DNA from: Imperialibacter sp040222385
GTDB taxonomy: Bacteria; Bacteroidota; Bacteroidia; Cytophagales; Cyclobacteriaceae
Assembly (NCBI RefSeq): GCF_040222385.1
Contig: NZ_JAVKDF010000056.1
Location: 177,079-241,078, forward strand
Length of the DNA stretch: 64,000 nt
Direction of reading: 5' to 3'
The notes under the pieces were generated by a model. It did no database searches and was not told the origin of the DNA. It was given only the letters and a program-made list of their open reading frames with translations. Made by a program: the position numbers and the translations under genes. This document shows positions 51,936 to 61,414 of the stretch, one piece after another. Position 1 is the stretch's first letter; every line of letters starts with the position of its first letter.

Positions 51936-54900
51936 ATGAAGCACTTTTTAGCCTCTTTGCCCTTATTCTTCTTGTCCTTTGCTTTGGCTGCCCAAACCCT
52001 CGAAACCGTCATCCAACAAGGTCATGAGCTGGCCGTGCTGAGCGTGGCACAAAGCCCTGACAGCAGTTTAGTAGCTACGGGCAGCCGGGACAAAACGGCT
52101 AAGCTTTGGGAGGTGTCCACTGGCAGGGAAGTCCGAAGCTTCCTGGGTCACACCGGCAGCGTCAATTGCATCGATTTTTCTGCTGACGGCAAGTATATGA
52201 TCACCAGCAGCGGTGACAAAACAGCCCGGATTTGGGAGGTGGCCACAGGAAAAAGTATTTTCACCACGCCGGTCGCAGACAAGTTTCTTACTGCTGTCGC
52301 CTTTAGCGCTGATGCCAAGTTTTTCTTCACAGGGGGCTATCCCAACGAAGCACACCTGTGGGATTTTGAGACCAAAGAAGTAGTTCAGTCCTTCAAAGTC
52401 AATGCCGACCAGGGGCTTGGCTACGGCATCAATGTGGCTTTTTCAAAAGATGGCAAGTGGCTGGCGATAGGAGAGGATAACCGAACGGCCAACGTCTACA
52501 GCACAGCTACCTGGGAGAAGGCATACACTTTCGAACAGGCAGAAGGATGGTGCGGGGGCTGTGCTACCTGGGTAGCTTTTAGCGCCGACAGCAAAACCCT
52601 GCTGGTAGCCTCCAACAAGACGACCCTAAGAAAATACAAGCTTTCTAACGGCGACCTGCTGCAAACCTATGGTGAGGAGGTGGAGGAACTCTCTGGCGTT
52701 GGCTTTAGTAAGAATGGCAATGAAATTTGGGTGGCTACCAAATCAAATATCATCATTTGGGAGAATCAGTCGGGGAAGCTCGTGAAGGAAATAACGCCGG
52801 AAACAGAGACGGAAATCAATGAGGCCACACTGGCCGCCAACGGCAGTCTGCTATTGGCGTGCGATAACAACACAGCCTACCAACTGAATACTGCTACCGA
52901 GCAGGTCGAAACTGCCCTCACGGGGTTGCTCAACCAGCGGGACAAAGGGGGCATCAATTACGACCCTAACTCATACTGGGACTCGTACATTGCCAAATAC
53001 ATCAGGTTCAAAAATGAGCTGATGCTTTCGAAAGACGGCACGGAGTTGATCAAAGGCAAGTTTGGCACCAAGGTGAAAAGGTGGAACATTGCCTCAGGCA
53101 AAACGGTGATGGAATACAAAGGCCATGAGAAGGCAGCCCTCTGCTATGACCTGACGGACGACGGCCAAACCTTGGTTACCGGTGGAGGCGATGGCCGAAT
53201 CATCCTTTGGAACGTAGCCACAGGCGATACCCTCCGCACCATCAAAGCCCACAGGGAGCCCATCTTCGATGTGAAATTCAGCAATGACAAAAAACGCCTC
53301 ATCTCCGCCAGCTGGGACGCCACTATCAAAATATACGACATAGCCACCGGCGAGCGAGTGAACTACTACGACTTCCAGTCGCAGTCAGTTTACAACCTGC
53401 TGTTTCATCCCACCGACTTGTATGTGTTTGTGGCCAGGCTCGACAACTCCCTGACAATGATTGAGCTCGACACCCATCTGCCCGTCCGCACGTTCGTTGG
53501 GCACACAGATATTGTTTCCTCACTGACCCTGAGCCCCAACCAGAAAGAGCTGCTGACCACCAGCTGGGATGGCTCCGTCCGCATTTGGGACATTGCCACC
53601 GGCCTGATGACGAAGAAGCTGATGGGCCATGTGGGCCCGGTACACAAAGCCATCTTTAGCCCTGACGGAAACCAAATTTACACGGCTGGTGCCGACAGAA
53701 TCATCAGGGTGTGGGACTACAACAGCTCCTCCCAGGTCAAGACTTTTGAAGGCCACACGGCGGAAGTCACCTCGCTGCTGCTGGGGCAGAACAATAAAAT
53801 GCTGATCAGCCACGCCCTGGATGGCACCACTAAGTTTTGGGACCTGGCTACCGGTAAAGAGTTTTTCGAGCACATCCACTTTGGTAAGGACGAGTGGATG
53901 GTCAAAAATCCCGAAGGCTATTTCAACGGCACCGACGAGGCCAGGAAGTATATCCACTTTGTTGATAAAACCACTACCTATTCGGTCGATCAGTTCTTTG
54001 AGGAGTTTTATCGTCCTGACCTCCTGCCGCAGATCTTTTCCAACAGGGGAGGGTCGACCAACTTAAAGGATATCCAGACCAAGCTGCTGAAGTCTCCGCC
54101 TCCGACGGTGAAGATTGCAACGCTGCCGGCGGACGACGCCACCAGAGCAGAAGTCTACGTCAAAATGATTGACAATGGCGGTGGTGTGAGTGAACTAAGG
54201 CTCTTTCACAATGGCAAACGCATGGCGTTGAACACGCAAGGCCTTAGCTACCCTTCCGGCAAAGGCAAGACCACCACTTACCACTACACAGCTGACCTGA
54301 TAGGGGGCGCCAACACATTCGAAGCCAGGGCGGCCAATAATGACAATATTGAGTCGGCGGTGAGCAACGTGGAGGTAGTGGCCGATCATTCTTCCAAAAG
54401 TGCTACCTGCCACATCCTGGCAGTAGGCATCAACAAGTACCAAAACCCCAAAATGACGCTGAACTATGCCCGACCAGATGCTGAGTCGTTCAGCAGCATG
54501 ATTGACGACAACGGCACATCACTCTTCAAAGACATCAAGCTGCATACACTGTTCGATGACCAGGCATCAAAGGAGAACATCATCAAAAAGCTGGATGAAC
54601 TCAGTGCTGTAGTACACCCAGAAGATGTGTTCATTTTCTATTATGCCGGCCACGGCAGCATGGTCGACAATAGCTTTTACTTTATCCCCACAGAAAGTTT
54701 GCGGCTCTACGATGCAGCTGCCTTGAAAAAGAATGCCATCGAGGCCAGTGAGTTGCAGGAACACCTGAAAAGCATTCATGCTCTGAAGCAGCTCATTGTG
54801 ATGGATGCCTGCCAGTCCGGCGCTTCGATAGAGCTGCTGGCCACTCGTGGGGCAGCAGAAGAAAAAGCCATTGCACAGCTTTCCCGAAGTGCGGGTATTC

Positions 54901-55163
54901 ATGTGATGGCTTCGGCGGGCAGCGAGCAATTTGCCACTGAGTTTGCCGAGCTGGGTCATGGGCTGTTTACCTACCTGCTCATTACCGGCTTGCAGGGGGC
55001 AGCTGACGGCGCACCCAAGGATGGTAAGGTCACCATCTACGAACTCAAGTCCTTCCTCGACGACCAGGTGCCCGAGCTCACCCAAAAGCTGAAAGGCACA
55101 CCGCAGTATCCCTATACCTTTTCCAGAGGGCAGGATTTTCCGCTGGTGATTAGGAAGGAGTAG
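51936..55163 (+). CDS. Exported double WD40 propeller fused to a caspase-like (C14) peptidase
   Basis: This 1075-residue protein has a signal peptide (ASLPLFFLSFALAAQ). Fourteen WD-like repeats can be counted, seven before and seven after a linker near residue 340, with units such as GHTDIVSSLTLSPNQKELLT and SWDGSVRIWDIATG. A bridging region (about 650-815) leads to a C14 caspase domain: ILAVGINKYQ, the catalytic His in FIFYYAGHGSM (H906) and Cys in VMDACQSGA (C959). WD40-caspase fusions are known metacaspase-like proteins in bacteria. The export signal suggests action outside the cytoplasm. It is a single gene flanked by repeats. Confidence 0.9.
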   Translation: MKHFLASLPLFFLSFALAAQTLETVIQQGHELAVLSVAQSPDSSLVATGSRDKTAKLWEVSTGREVRSFLGHTGSVNCIDFSADGKYMITSSGDKTARIWEVATGKSIFTTPVADKFLTAVAFSADAKFFFTGGYPNEAHLWDFETKEVVQSFKVNADQGLGYGINVAFSKDGKWLAIGEDNRTANVYSTATWEKAYTFEQAEGWCGGCATWVAFSADSKTLLVASNKTTLRKYKLSNGDLLQTYGEEVEELSGVGFSKNGNEIWVATKSNIIIWENQSGKLVKEITPETETEINEATLAANGSLLLACDNNTAYQLNTATEQVETALTGLLNQRDKGGINYDPNSYWDSYIAKYIRFKNELMLSKDGTELIKGKFGTKVKRWNIASGKTVMEYKGHEKAALCYDLTDDGQTLVTGGGDGRIILWNVATGDTLRTIKAHREPIFDVKFSNDKKRLISASWDATIKIYDIATGERVNYYDFQSQSVYNLLFHPTDLYVFVARLDNSLTMIELDTHLPVRTFVGHTDIVSSLTLSPNQKELLTTSWDGSVRIWDIATGLMTKKLMGHVGPVHKAIFSPDGNQIYTAGADRIIRVWDYNSSSQVKTFEGHTAEVTSLLLGQNNKMLISHALDGTTKFWDLATGKEFFEHIHFGKDEWMVKNPEGYFNGTDEARKYIHFVDKTTTYSVDQFFEEFYRPDLLPQIFSNRGGSTNLKDIQTKLLKSPPPTVKIATLPADDATRAEVYVKMIDNGGGVSELRLFHNGKRMALNTQGLSYPSGKGKTTTYHYTADLIGGANTFEARAANNDNIESAVSNVEVVADHSSKSATCHILAVGINKYQNPKMTLNYARPDAESFSSMIDDNGTSLFKDIKLHTLFDDQASKENIIKKLDELSAVVHPEDVFIFYYAGHGSMVDNSFYFIPTESLRLYDAAALKKNAIEASELQEHLKSIHALKQLIVMDACQSGASIELLATRGAAEEKAIAQLSRSAGIHVMASAGSEQFATEFAELGHGLFTYLLITGLQGAADGAPKDGKVTIYELKSFLDDQVPELTQKLKGTPQYPYTFSRGQDFPLVIRKE

Positions 55164-55352
55164 ATGGTCTTTTGATGCTTAATCACGACCTGATCCGTCA
55201 ACTCAAAGCCGAGCCGACGCCGGAACCCGATGCTGGAACGAAGCCTCCCGATTCCGCAGTGTGGCGCCTTCTAGCTGCTGATTCAGGTGATGAGACCTCT
55301 CAGTCGTACCTCCTTCGAGGTGACGAATTTAAAGTAGGATGGTAGTCAAACC

Positions 55353-55377
55353 CTCCGGGGGTTTAAAGCCCCTCGGA
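55353..55377. terminator. Hairpin between convergent caspase-like and enolase-superfamily genes
   Basis: CTCCGGGG and CCCC(T)CGGAG flank GTTTAAAG to form a near-perfect stem with a one-base bulge. It lacks a long T run, so termination is plausible rather than clear. Confidence 0.5.
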
Positions 55378-55395
55378 GAGTTGATAAACCAGTTG

Positions 55396-56751
55396 CTAAG
55401 GCCGCACCGGCGTTCCATCATGCATCCGAAGCTGTGTCCAGCCGTTGAGCTGTTTCTCTGGAATTGGGTACTTGGCCGCCAACTTTTCGTTGATGTCCAC
55501 ACCCAAACCCGGTGCTTCGTTCACGTACATATAACCGTCTTTCATGAAGGGGCTACCAGGGAAGATTTCTCGCAGTGTATCGGAGAAGTTGACGCTTTCC
55601 TGGATACCGAAGTTCCACACGGCAAAGTCGATGTGGGCGTTGGCAGCATGGCCTACCGGCGACACATCTCCAGGCCCATGCCACGCTGTTTTTACATTGA
55701 AGGCTTCACCCAGCCTGGCCACCTTCATAGCGGGCGTAATGCCACCTATCTGTGAAATATGAATACGGATAAAGTCAAACAGCCTTTCACTCATTGGGCC
55801 TACCCATTCGTGGGGGTTGTTGTAAAGCTCACCCATGGCCAGCGGCACGCTGCTTTGCTGTCGCAGCTGGCGGAAATAGCCAATGTTCTCAGGAGAGAAG
55901 GGGTCTTCTATAAAGAAAGGCCTGTACTCTTCCAGCTTGCGGATCATGTTGATGGCATCGTTGGGCTGTAGGCGCTCATGGATATCGTGCAGCAGCTCTA
56001 CTCTTTCACCGCACACCTCCCGGGTTTTGGCGAAGATCTCGGGCACACTCTTCATGTAGAAGTAAGGATCCATGTAGTTGTCGTCGGGCATGCCAAAACC
56101 TTTGGCTTTAAAATCGGGCACTGCCGCCACGCCAGCGGCACCATAGCCGCCCATTTGAATACGAACATATTTGTAACCTTCATCCATGATGCGTTTGGCA
56201 TCGTCGGCTACGGCTTCCGGTGAGTTGCCCGACGCATGAGAGTAGCAGGGGATGGCAAACCGGCATTTGCCACCCAGCAGCTGGTAAACCGGCATATTGG
56301 CCCGCTTGCCTTTGATGTCCCACAGGGCCTGGTCGAGGCCGCTAAGTGCATTGTTGAGCACGGGGCCGTTGCGCCAGTAGGAGCTTACGTAGGCGGTTTG
56401 CCACATGTCTTCTATGTTGTCGACGCTTTTGCCTTTGCAGAAGTCGTTGAGGTAGTCGTTGATGGCTGAGATAACAGGTCTGGCCCGCTGGCGGAAGGTG
56501 GCACAGCCGAGCCCGTAAAGTCCCGGCTCGCTGGTTTCCACTTTCACCACAATCAGCTCTATGCCGTGTGGACATGTGGAAATTGCTTTGACGTTGGTGA
56601 TGGTAAGAGGAGGGAGGGCTTTGGTGGCAGCTTCGTATACGCCAGCCACGGCCGGATTGGCAGCCCCCAGAAACGTGCCAGTGGCTCCAAGGCCGAGCCC
56701 TTTAATGACTTCCCGCCGCCCAATATTGGTTTTATTGTTCTCGTTTTCCAT
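55396..56751 (-). CDS. Enolase-superfamily dehydratase, mannonate dehydratase/RspA type, Tat-exported
   Basis: This 451-residue protein has a twin-arginine signal (NIGRREVIKGLGLGATGTFL) followed by an enolase-superfamily capping domain and barrel. Metal-ligand positions appear in ELLHDIHERLQP (Asp), FFIEDPFSPEN (Glu) and LAMGELYNNPHEW (Glu). KTAWHGPGDVSPVGHAAN carries the His typical of the mannonate dehydratase/RspA branch. Such enzymes dehydrate D-mannonate or related sugar acids; some homologues have little activity. Export through Tat is unusual for this family, whose members are mostly cytoplasmic. It is a single gene, convergent with the caspase-like gene. Confidence 0.86.
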   Translation of the reverse strand: MENENNKTNIGRREVIKGLGLGATGTFLGAANPAVAGVYEAATKALPPLTITNVKAISTCPHGIELIVVKVETSEPGLYGLGCATFRQRARPVISAINDYLNDFCKGKSVDNIEDMWQTAYVSSYWRNGPVLNNALSGLDQALWDIKGKRANMPVYQLLGGKCRFAIPCYSHASGNSPEAVADDAKRIMDEGYKYVRIQMGGYGAAGVAAVPDFKAKGFGMPDDNYMDPYFYMKSVPEIFAKTREVCGERVELLHDIHERLQPNDAINMIRKLEEYRPFFIEDPFSPENIGYFRQLRQQSSVPLAMGELYNNPHEWVGPMSERLFDFIRIHISQIGGITPAMKVARLGEAFNVKTAWHGPGDVSPVGHAANAHIDFAVWNFGIQESVNFSDTLREIFPGSPFMKDGYMYVNEAPGLGVDINEKLAAKYPIPEKQLNGWTQLRMHDGTPVRP

Positions 56752-57117
56752 GGTAATTATTGTAGTTAAGGTATGTTTTGAATGAATATAGTAATTTGAG
56801 GAGAACGATGCTTTGGCTTTTTGATGAGGAGCAATGAGGCTATTGAAGCGGCTTCAACCTTTGAAGGGGAAGAAAGGTGGGGAGTGGTTTGTATTAGCCC
56901 AGGTTGTTGTAGGAAGTTTTTTTCGTGGGCACGTGGGTGCGCCATGTGCCGTACCTGACGGCACTGGCAGTGCTTGTTTTACGTGTTGGTGGAGTTTACC
57001 TATGTGTCGTCCCTACGGGACTACTGTGAGGAGTTTGCGTTTACCGAAAGCCGGGCGATATTTCTCCCTGGCGCTGTGTTTTCGGTTTTCTCAGCGGTTG
57101 AATCCTTTTTCAGCGGC
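56752..57117. repeat. Intergenic region with a fourth composite element
   Basis: 56944-57024 holds a diverged copy of the composite element: TGCCGTACCTGACGGCA, then GTCGTCCCTACGGGACTA. No gene is seen. The first 70 bases should contain the enolase-superfamily promoter on the minus strand, but no consensus is evident. Confidence 0.7.
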
Positions 57118-57936
57118 TTACCTCGTCTTGATATTCTCCAGAAACTCTTCTGAGATGAATTTCGAAGACAAAAAGGTGTTGTTGAACTTGGCCATCAGCT
57201 CATCGCTGAGCTTGAGAAAGTCGATGGCCGACTTGTTTTCAGGATTGACCCTGTTCATGGATTTGCCGATATCTATGGCCTCGCTTACCTTGATGGAGTT
57301 TGAAACAGTGCTCTCCAGCATCAAGTCTTCAAATTCCGTCATTGCCTCAGCATACTTTTCCCGGTGGTGGATGAGCGACTGTTTGTACATGTTGAAATAG
57401 ATGCCCAATATGTTCAGCGGCCTTTTTCTTTCAACGGTGTAAAGAAAAGTCAGTAACTTCTTAATGCCATCAATGGAGAACGAATCGGCAAGGGCCGGAA
57501 TCAGGATACTGTCGACGTCAGTAAGCATCGACTTTACAAGTCCGCCAAAGTGGGTAGGCATGTCCATGATCACGATGTCGTAGTCCTTACGCAGCACATA
57601 TCCCAGCTTCTGGACGATATTGGGGCCAAACGAAATAAACCTGCTGTTGGATTCCATTTCGGTCATCAGATAGTCGCCTGGCAGCAGGTGCATATACGGC
57701 GTCACTTCCTGCGCTTCAATGTTCTCAGGGAGGTTGTCGTGCAGCAGGTCTTTGATATACCGGTAAATGGACTTGGTAGAATTGTCGGCACCCAGGGAGT
57801 TGCTCAGGTTGCACTGGGGGTCGCAATCGATCAAAAGCACTTTAAACTGTCGGGACCAGGCGTAGCCAAGATTGAGGGCGGTTGTGGTTTTACCCACCCC
57901 TCCTTTAAAATTGTAAATGGCAACGGTATTTCCCAT
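57118..57936 (-). CDS. Orphan ParA/Soj-like P-loop ATPase
   Basis: From the ATG at 57936 the protein is 272 residues. A GTG at 57951 would add five. It has the deviant Walker A KGGVGKTT (residues 11-18) with the signature Lys, VLLIDCDPQCNLSNSLG, and the Walker B-like DIVIMDMPTHFGGL. These are ParA/MinD-family features; such ATPases position plasmids, chromosomes or protein clusters by DNA- or membrane-bound gradients. No ParB gene is adjacent, and the flanking genes are chromosomal, so it is probably a solitary positioning ATPase. A 19-bp palindrome lies 45 bases upstream. Confidence 0.87.
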   Translation of the reverse strand: MGNTVAIYNFKGGVGKTTTALNLGYAWSRQFKVLLIDCDPQCNLSNSLGADNSTKSIYRYIKDLLHDNLPENIEAQEVTPYMHLLPGDYLMTEMESNSRFISFGPNIVQKLGYVLRKDYDIVIMDMPTHFGGLVKSMLTDVDSILIPALADSFSIDGIKKLLTFLYTVERKRPLNILGIYFNMYKQSLIHHREKYAEAMTEFEDLMLESTVSNSIKVSEAIDIGKSMNRVNPENKSAIDFLKLSDELMAKFNNTFLSSKFISEEFLENIKTR

Positions 57937-57980
57937 AGCTAGGCTGATCACTTAAATATATACAAAAAAGCACGGCTCTG

Positions 57981-57999
57981 GAAATAATTTAATTATTTC
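57981..57999. promoter_or_regulatory. Palindrome upstream of the ParA-like gene
   Basis: GAAATAATTTAATTATTTC has 9-bp arms around a single central base. It sits 45 bases before the ATG at 57936 on the minus strand, where an operator or centromere-like site would be expected. Its low GC content means chance cannot be excluded. Confidence 0.4.
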
Positions 58000-58170
58000 A
58001 AGAAAAAATTATATAAAAGACGGTGAGTTTTTTATAAGGTCGGCAAAGTCAAAGGTCGACTGCTATAGCTTGGTAGAAAGTTAAGCATTTTTTGCAAAGC
58101 AAGCCAAGCTGATGTGTCGAGTGGCTATGGACAATAATTTGTGCATACATGATGATGCTAGTGACGACAA

Positions 58171-59931
58171 CTAGACTGAAGTCCAAAGGCGGGTGAAAAC
58201 CGCCCTGAGGATGTCGGTAGTAAATGGTTTGGTGATAAAATCAACCATTCCGGCCTCTCGGCACTTGCTCTCATCTTCCGTAGTAGCATTGGCAGTAACG
58301 GCAACGATGATTGGAAGACGTTGTCCTCTCTCAAGAAAAAGTCTGCGAATTTCCTTTGTTGCTTCAATGCCGTCCATTCTGGGCATTAAAACGTCCATCA
58401 ATACAAAGTCGAAATCCCGGGAAGAAGCCAGGGCCACAGCCTGCTCCCCATCTTCAGCCACTTCTATATTAGTAACACCAAGATTCTTGAGTATTTTAAG
58501 CATTACAAGCCTGTTGATATATACGTCCTCGGCAACGAGAACGGATAGTTCGCTGAAATTTATCGGTTGGGTGTATTTCTCAGCCAGCGCATGCTCGCTC
58601 CGGGTAGCGAGAGTCAGTGGAAGTTCCACATAAAACGAGCTGCCTTTCCCCTCGGTAGAATAGAACCAAATCTTCCCGTGCATCAAGTCGGTCAGGCTTT
58701 TGGCAATGGAAAGGCCCAATCCGGTGCCTACCACCGCCAGGTCAGTTTCATTCTTAAAGAACCTGGAAAACACTTTTGGGTGCTGACTTTTTGGAATGCC
58801 AATGCCGGTGTCGTCAACTTTGAAAAGCACTGTGGCAATCTTATCTTCTTTTCTCACAACGGTGGTAGACATGGTCACTTTTCCTGCCGGTGTGAATTTG
58901 ACCGCATTCGTTGTCAGGTTAATAAGGATTTGCCTGATCCTCTTAAGGTCACCCATCAGGTGAATGTCGGATTTGCTGGCGTGTACCAACTCAATGGAAA
59001 CCTTACTGGTTTTCACCGACTCAAATCCATGAAATAGCTGGCTGATATCCTTCGTTACATCCTTCAGCTCAAAAGCATCTTCTTGTAACGTCACCCGGTT
59101 GTTTTCAATCATGGTGATGTCAAGCACATCAGTAATCAAGCCTGAAAGTATGTGGCTGCTGGTTGCCAGGTTTTTTACAAGCTCGCTCTGTTCTTTGTCA
59201 AGATTGGTTTTCTCGATTAGTTCCGCAAGTCCGACGATTCCATTGAGCGGTGTTCGCATTTCGTGACTGATGGTAGCCAGAAACTGACTCTTAGCCTTAT
59301 CGGCCGATTCGGCCCTTTCTTTGGCAGTACCCAACTCGAGGTTCATTCGTTGCAGATGCTCTCTGTCCTGCAAATACTCTTTTTTGAAAATATAGAAAGC
59401 AAAGCCCATCACCACCAGCATGACCACCCCCGCTATCGAAAGATCTCTCCATTCGCTCACATAATCAGTGTAGGGCACGGCCAGGTCTCTGTGGTAGTAC
59501 TCGATGGTGACGAAAATGATCACCACGCAAATCGTGGATATGATAAAGATGATATAACGGCGTATAGGTAAAACCAAAAGCCCTGAGATGTAGATGAGCA
59601 CACACATGTGCATCACAGCACCACGGATGCCGCCGGAGGGGAGCCAGCCAAAGGAGATGATGAGCAATGCAGAGATGTAATAAACAGAGGTAGTAAGACG
59701 AAAGGATATGCCTTTTTTAACAGCCAAATAGACCGCAGAGTAAAAACACAGTGCGAACAGATAGATGCCGAGGACAGTTGAATTGAATTGCGACAGTATG
59801 CCTACCAACGACCACAACAGTAGCGTGAGGATAGTCAGGCAGAGTGTGATCTCAAAAAGCCTTTCTTCTATAGGCCTGGAGGCATCTCTGGCAGGCAGCA
59901 GCTTCCCGAGTGCTTTCTTAAGTAAATTCAT
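58171..59931 (-). CDS. Hybrid sensor histidine kinase/response regulator
   Basis: This 586-residue protein has six or seven N-terminal helices between residues 30 and 190 and a short coiled coil. The HisKA domain has ATISHEMRTPLNGIVGLAEL and the ATPase domain has INLTTNAVKF, DDTGIGIP and GTGLGLSIAKSL. The C-terminal receiver (about 455-586) has VLVAEDVYINR at the acidic pocket and VLMDVLMPRMDG with the phospho-acceptor Asp. There is no extracellular sensor domain, so the signal is probably sensed within the membrane. No partner regulator is adjacent. Confidence 0.92.
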   Translation of the reverse strand: MNLLKKALGKLLPARDASRPIEERLFEITLCLTILTLLLWSLVGILSQFNSTVLGIYLFALCFYSAVYLAVKKGISFRLTTSVYYISALLIISFGWLPSGGIRGAVMHMCVLIYISGLLVLPIRRYIIFIISTICVVIIFVTIEYYHRDLAVPYTDYVSEWRDLSIAGVVMLVVMGFAFYIFKKEYLQDREHLQRMNLELGTAKERAESADKAKSQFLATISHEMRTPLNGIVGLAELIEKTNLDKEQSELVKNLATSSHILSGLITDVLDITMIENNRVTLQEDAFELKDVTKDISQLFHGFESVKTSKVSIELVHASKSDIHLMGDLKRIRQILINLTTNAVKFTPAGKVTMSTTVVRKEDKIATVLFKVDDTGIGIPKSQHPKVFSRFFKNETDLAVVGTGLGLSIAKSLTDLMHGKIWFYSTEGKGSSFYVELPLTLATRSEHALAEKYTQPINFSELSVLVAEDVYINRLVMLKILKNLGVTNIEVAEDGEQAVALASSRDFDFVLMDVLMPRMDGIEATKEIRRLFLERGQRLPIIVAVTANATTEDESKCREAGMVDFITKPFTTDILRAVFTRLWTSV

Positions 59932-60043
59932 TGTGCTGGTCGAAAAAAAAGAAGCCTGTTGGAGCTTAAAATTGTATGAAAGTAAAAAAATAATCTGGAA
60001 TCTGCTTATCCAAATGCCACCTGATCGATTGCAACGGTTGCCT

Positions 60044-60907
60044 TTAGTATGTTTTTGTCATATCAGAAGGGATCACGATGATAAAATCCGCAGCACCAAC
60101 ATTTCCCTCGGCCAGCTCTCCGATGTTTTCCTGCTCCACACAATGTATTGTGGCCACGCTCGCTTTCTTATTGTATTTGTTCAGGTACCAAATGATGCCT
60201 TCCCCATTTTTGGAGTGGTAGGAGCCATTGAAGTGAATGACCTTGCTCTTGCTTTCCTTGCTGATGAACCAGCCCATTGTTGCATCTTTACTCGCTTGAG
60301 AGCTGGCCAGGTTTTCGGCACTTCCTGGTGCACCGTGCCCACCCATCGACTTTATCATTTCCTGATAGCCGGGCAGGCTCAGGTCAATTTCCAGGGGAAG
60401 AGGGGCCATGTATTTTTTTGCTTCGTCGGGCAAGTTATTGAGCGCATCAGGCCCTTTTCTATATACTAGGTTGGCATACCTTCGGGGGATATTTGACGCC
60501 ACCAACTTCAGTTGGTGCTCTTTGGCAAATTCCACGATTGGCTTGTAGTCCGTTTTATAGTTGTCCCACATTTTAGCTTCCTTGAGCAAATGCCTCTCTT
60601 CGATAAGGCCGCTCATGAATTCGTCCACCACCAGCTGATCATCGGCCTCGAACATCTCCATGGCGACTACCAGGTCTTTGCCATGCTCAGCATAGAGGCC
60701 TTTTGTCACCTGCAGCTCCAGCCAGTGGTTGATAGAATTGTCGTGCAGCTCGCCGAAGAAGACCACGTCGGCCCGGGAAACGTCCTTTAGCATTTTTTCG
60801 TAAGCAACCTGCTTGCCTTTTGAATTGTAGATTTCAAACGCCTGCGGTGATTGGGCGAAGAGACAGTGGGTGACTAGAACCAGCGAAGAAAAGAGAAGGG
60901 TTTTCAT
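60044..60907 (-). CDS. ChaN-like (DUF399) exported heme-binding family protein
   Basis: This 287-residue protein has a signal peptide (KTLLFSSLVLVTHCLFAQ). The family block ADVVFFGELHDNSINHWLEL is clear, as are VVAMEMFEADDQLVVDEFM and KLVASNIPRRYANLVYRKG. ChaN-family proteins (PF04187) are lipoproteins implicated in heme uptake. Here the signal contains a Cys (VTHC) but not in a standard lipobox, so the protein is probably soluble in the periplasm. It is a single gene without an obvious operon partner. Confidence 0.85.
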   Translation of the reverse strand: MKTLLFSSLVLVTHCLFAQSPQAFEIYNSKGKQVAYEKMLKDVSRADVVFFGELHDNSINHWLELQVTKGLYAEHGKDLVVAMEMFEADDQLVVDEFMSGLIEERHLLKEAKMWDNYKTDYKPIVEFAKEHQLKLVASNIPRRYANLVYRKGPDALNNLPDEAKKYMAPLPLEIDLSLPGYQEMIKSMGGHGAPGSAENLASSQASKDATMGWFISKESKSKVIHFNGSYHSKNGEGIIWYLNKYNKKASVATIHCVEQENIGELAEGNVGAADFIIVIPSDMTKTY

Positions 60908-60988
60908 AGATTGAATGATCCGGTAATGGCATTAAAGAAAGCCAATTTTCTATCAAGGTACTACTTCAGGACTCTCAAATGCGGGTAG

Positions 60989-61306
60989 TTAGCTATTGTT
61001 TGCTGATGAACTGATCTCTTTCCAGTCTTTTACAATTTGTCTGTCGAGCATAAAAGTACCTCCTGGCAACAGCGAAGCCAGAAACGCTCTGAGTGTCATC
61101 AAAAAGTCCCATTTTAACACAGGAGCGGCTAATAATAGGGCTGGAATGTATAAGAGAAAGAGGACGCCGTGAGCCATACCCACATACCTGACAGCCAGTG
61201 GCTGATCCATCCAGTACTTCAATGGCATAGCGATCAACAACAATACGAGGAATGAAATGCCTTCCACAGTGGCAACAAAACGAAAAAAGGAAACTTTACT
61301 GTTCAT
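60989..61306 (-). CDS. DUF3817 family membrane protein
   Basis: From the ATG at 61306 the protein is 105 residues (MNSKVSFFRFVATVEGISFL). It has three hydrophobic helices, with the family-typical VEGISFL, MPLKYW and GMAHGVLFLLYI segments. DUF3817 is of unknown function. An upstream in-frame ATG at 61336 would add ten residues that do not match the family start. It lies between the ChaN-like gene and mlaF without overlap. Confidence 0.82.
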   Translation of the reverse strand: MNSKVSFFRFVATVEGISFLVLLLIAMPLKYWMDQPLAVRYVGMAHGVLFLLYIPALLLAAPVLKWDFLMTLRAFLASLLPGGTFMLDRQIVKDWKEISSSANNS

Positions 61307-61414
61307 TGTGAGAAAAACGATTGTTTGGCCATGCATCGTTGACCAACTCTGGTTGATAATTCAAATCTGTTTTTTATTTCTTGCTATAAACCAAATGAGT
61401 CGAAGGCCATCGGC

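Noticed and set aside
57118..57936. Plasmid partition locus
   Set aside because: No parB, replication gene or plasmid-type neighbours; surrounding genes are chromosomal housekeeping types.
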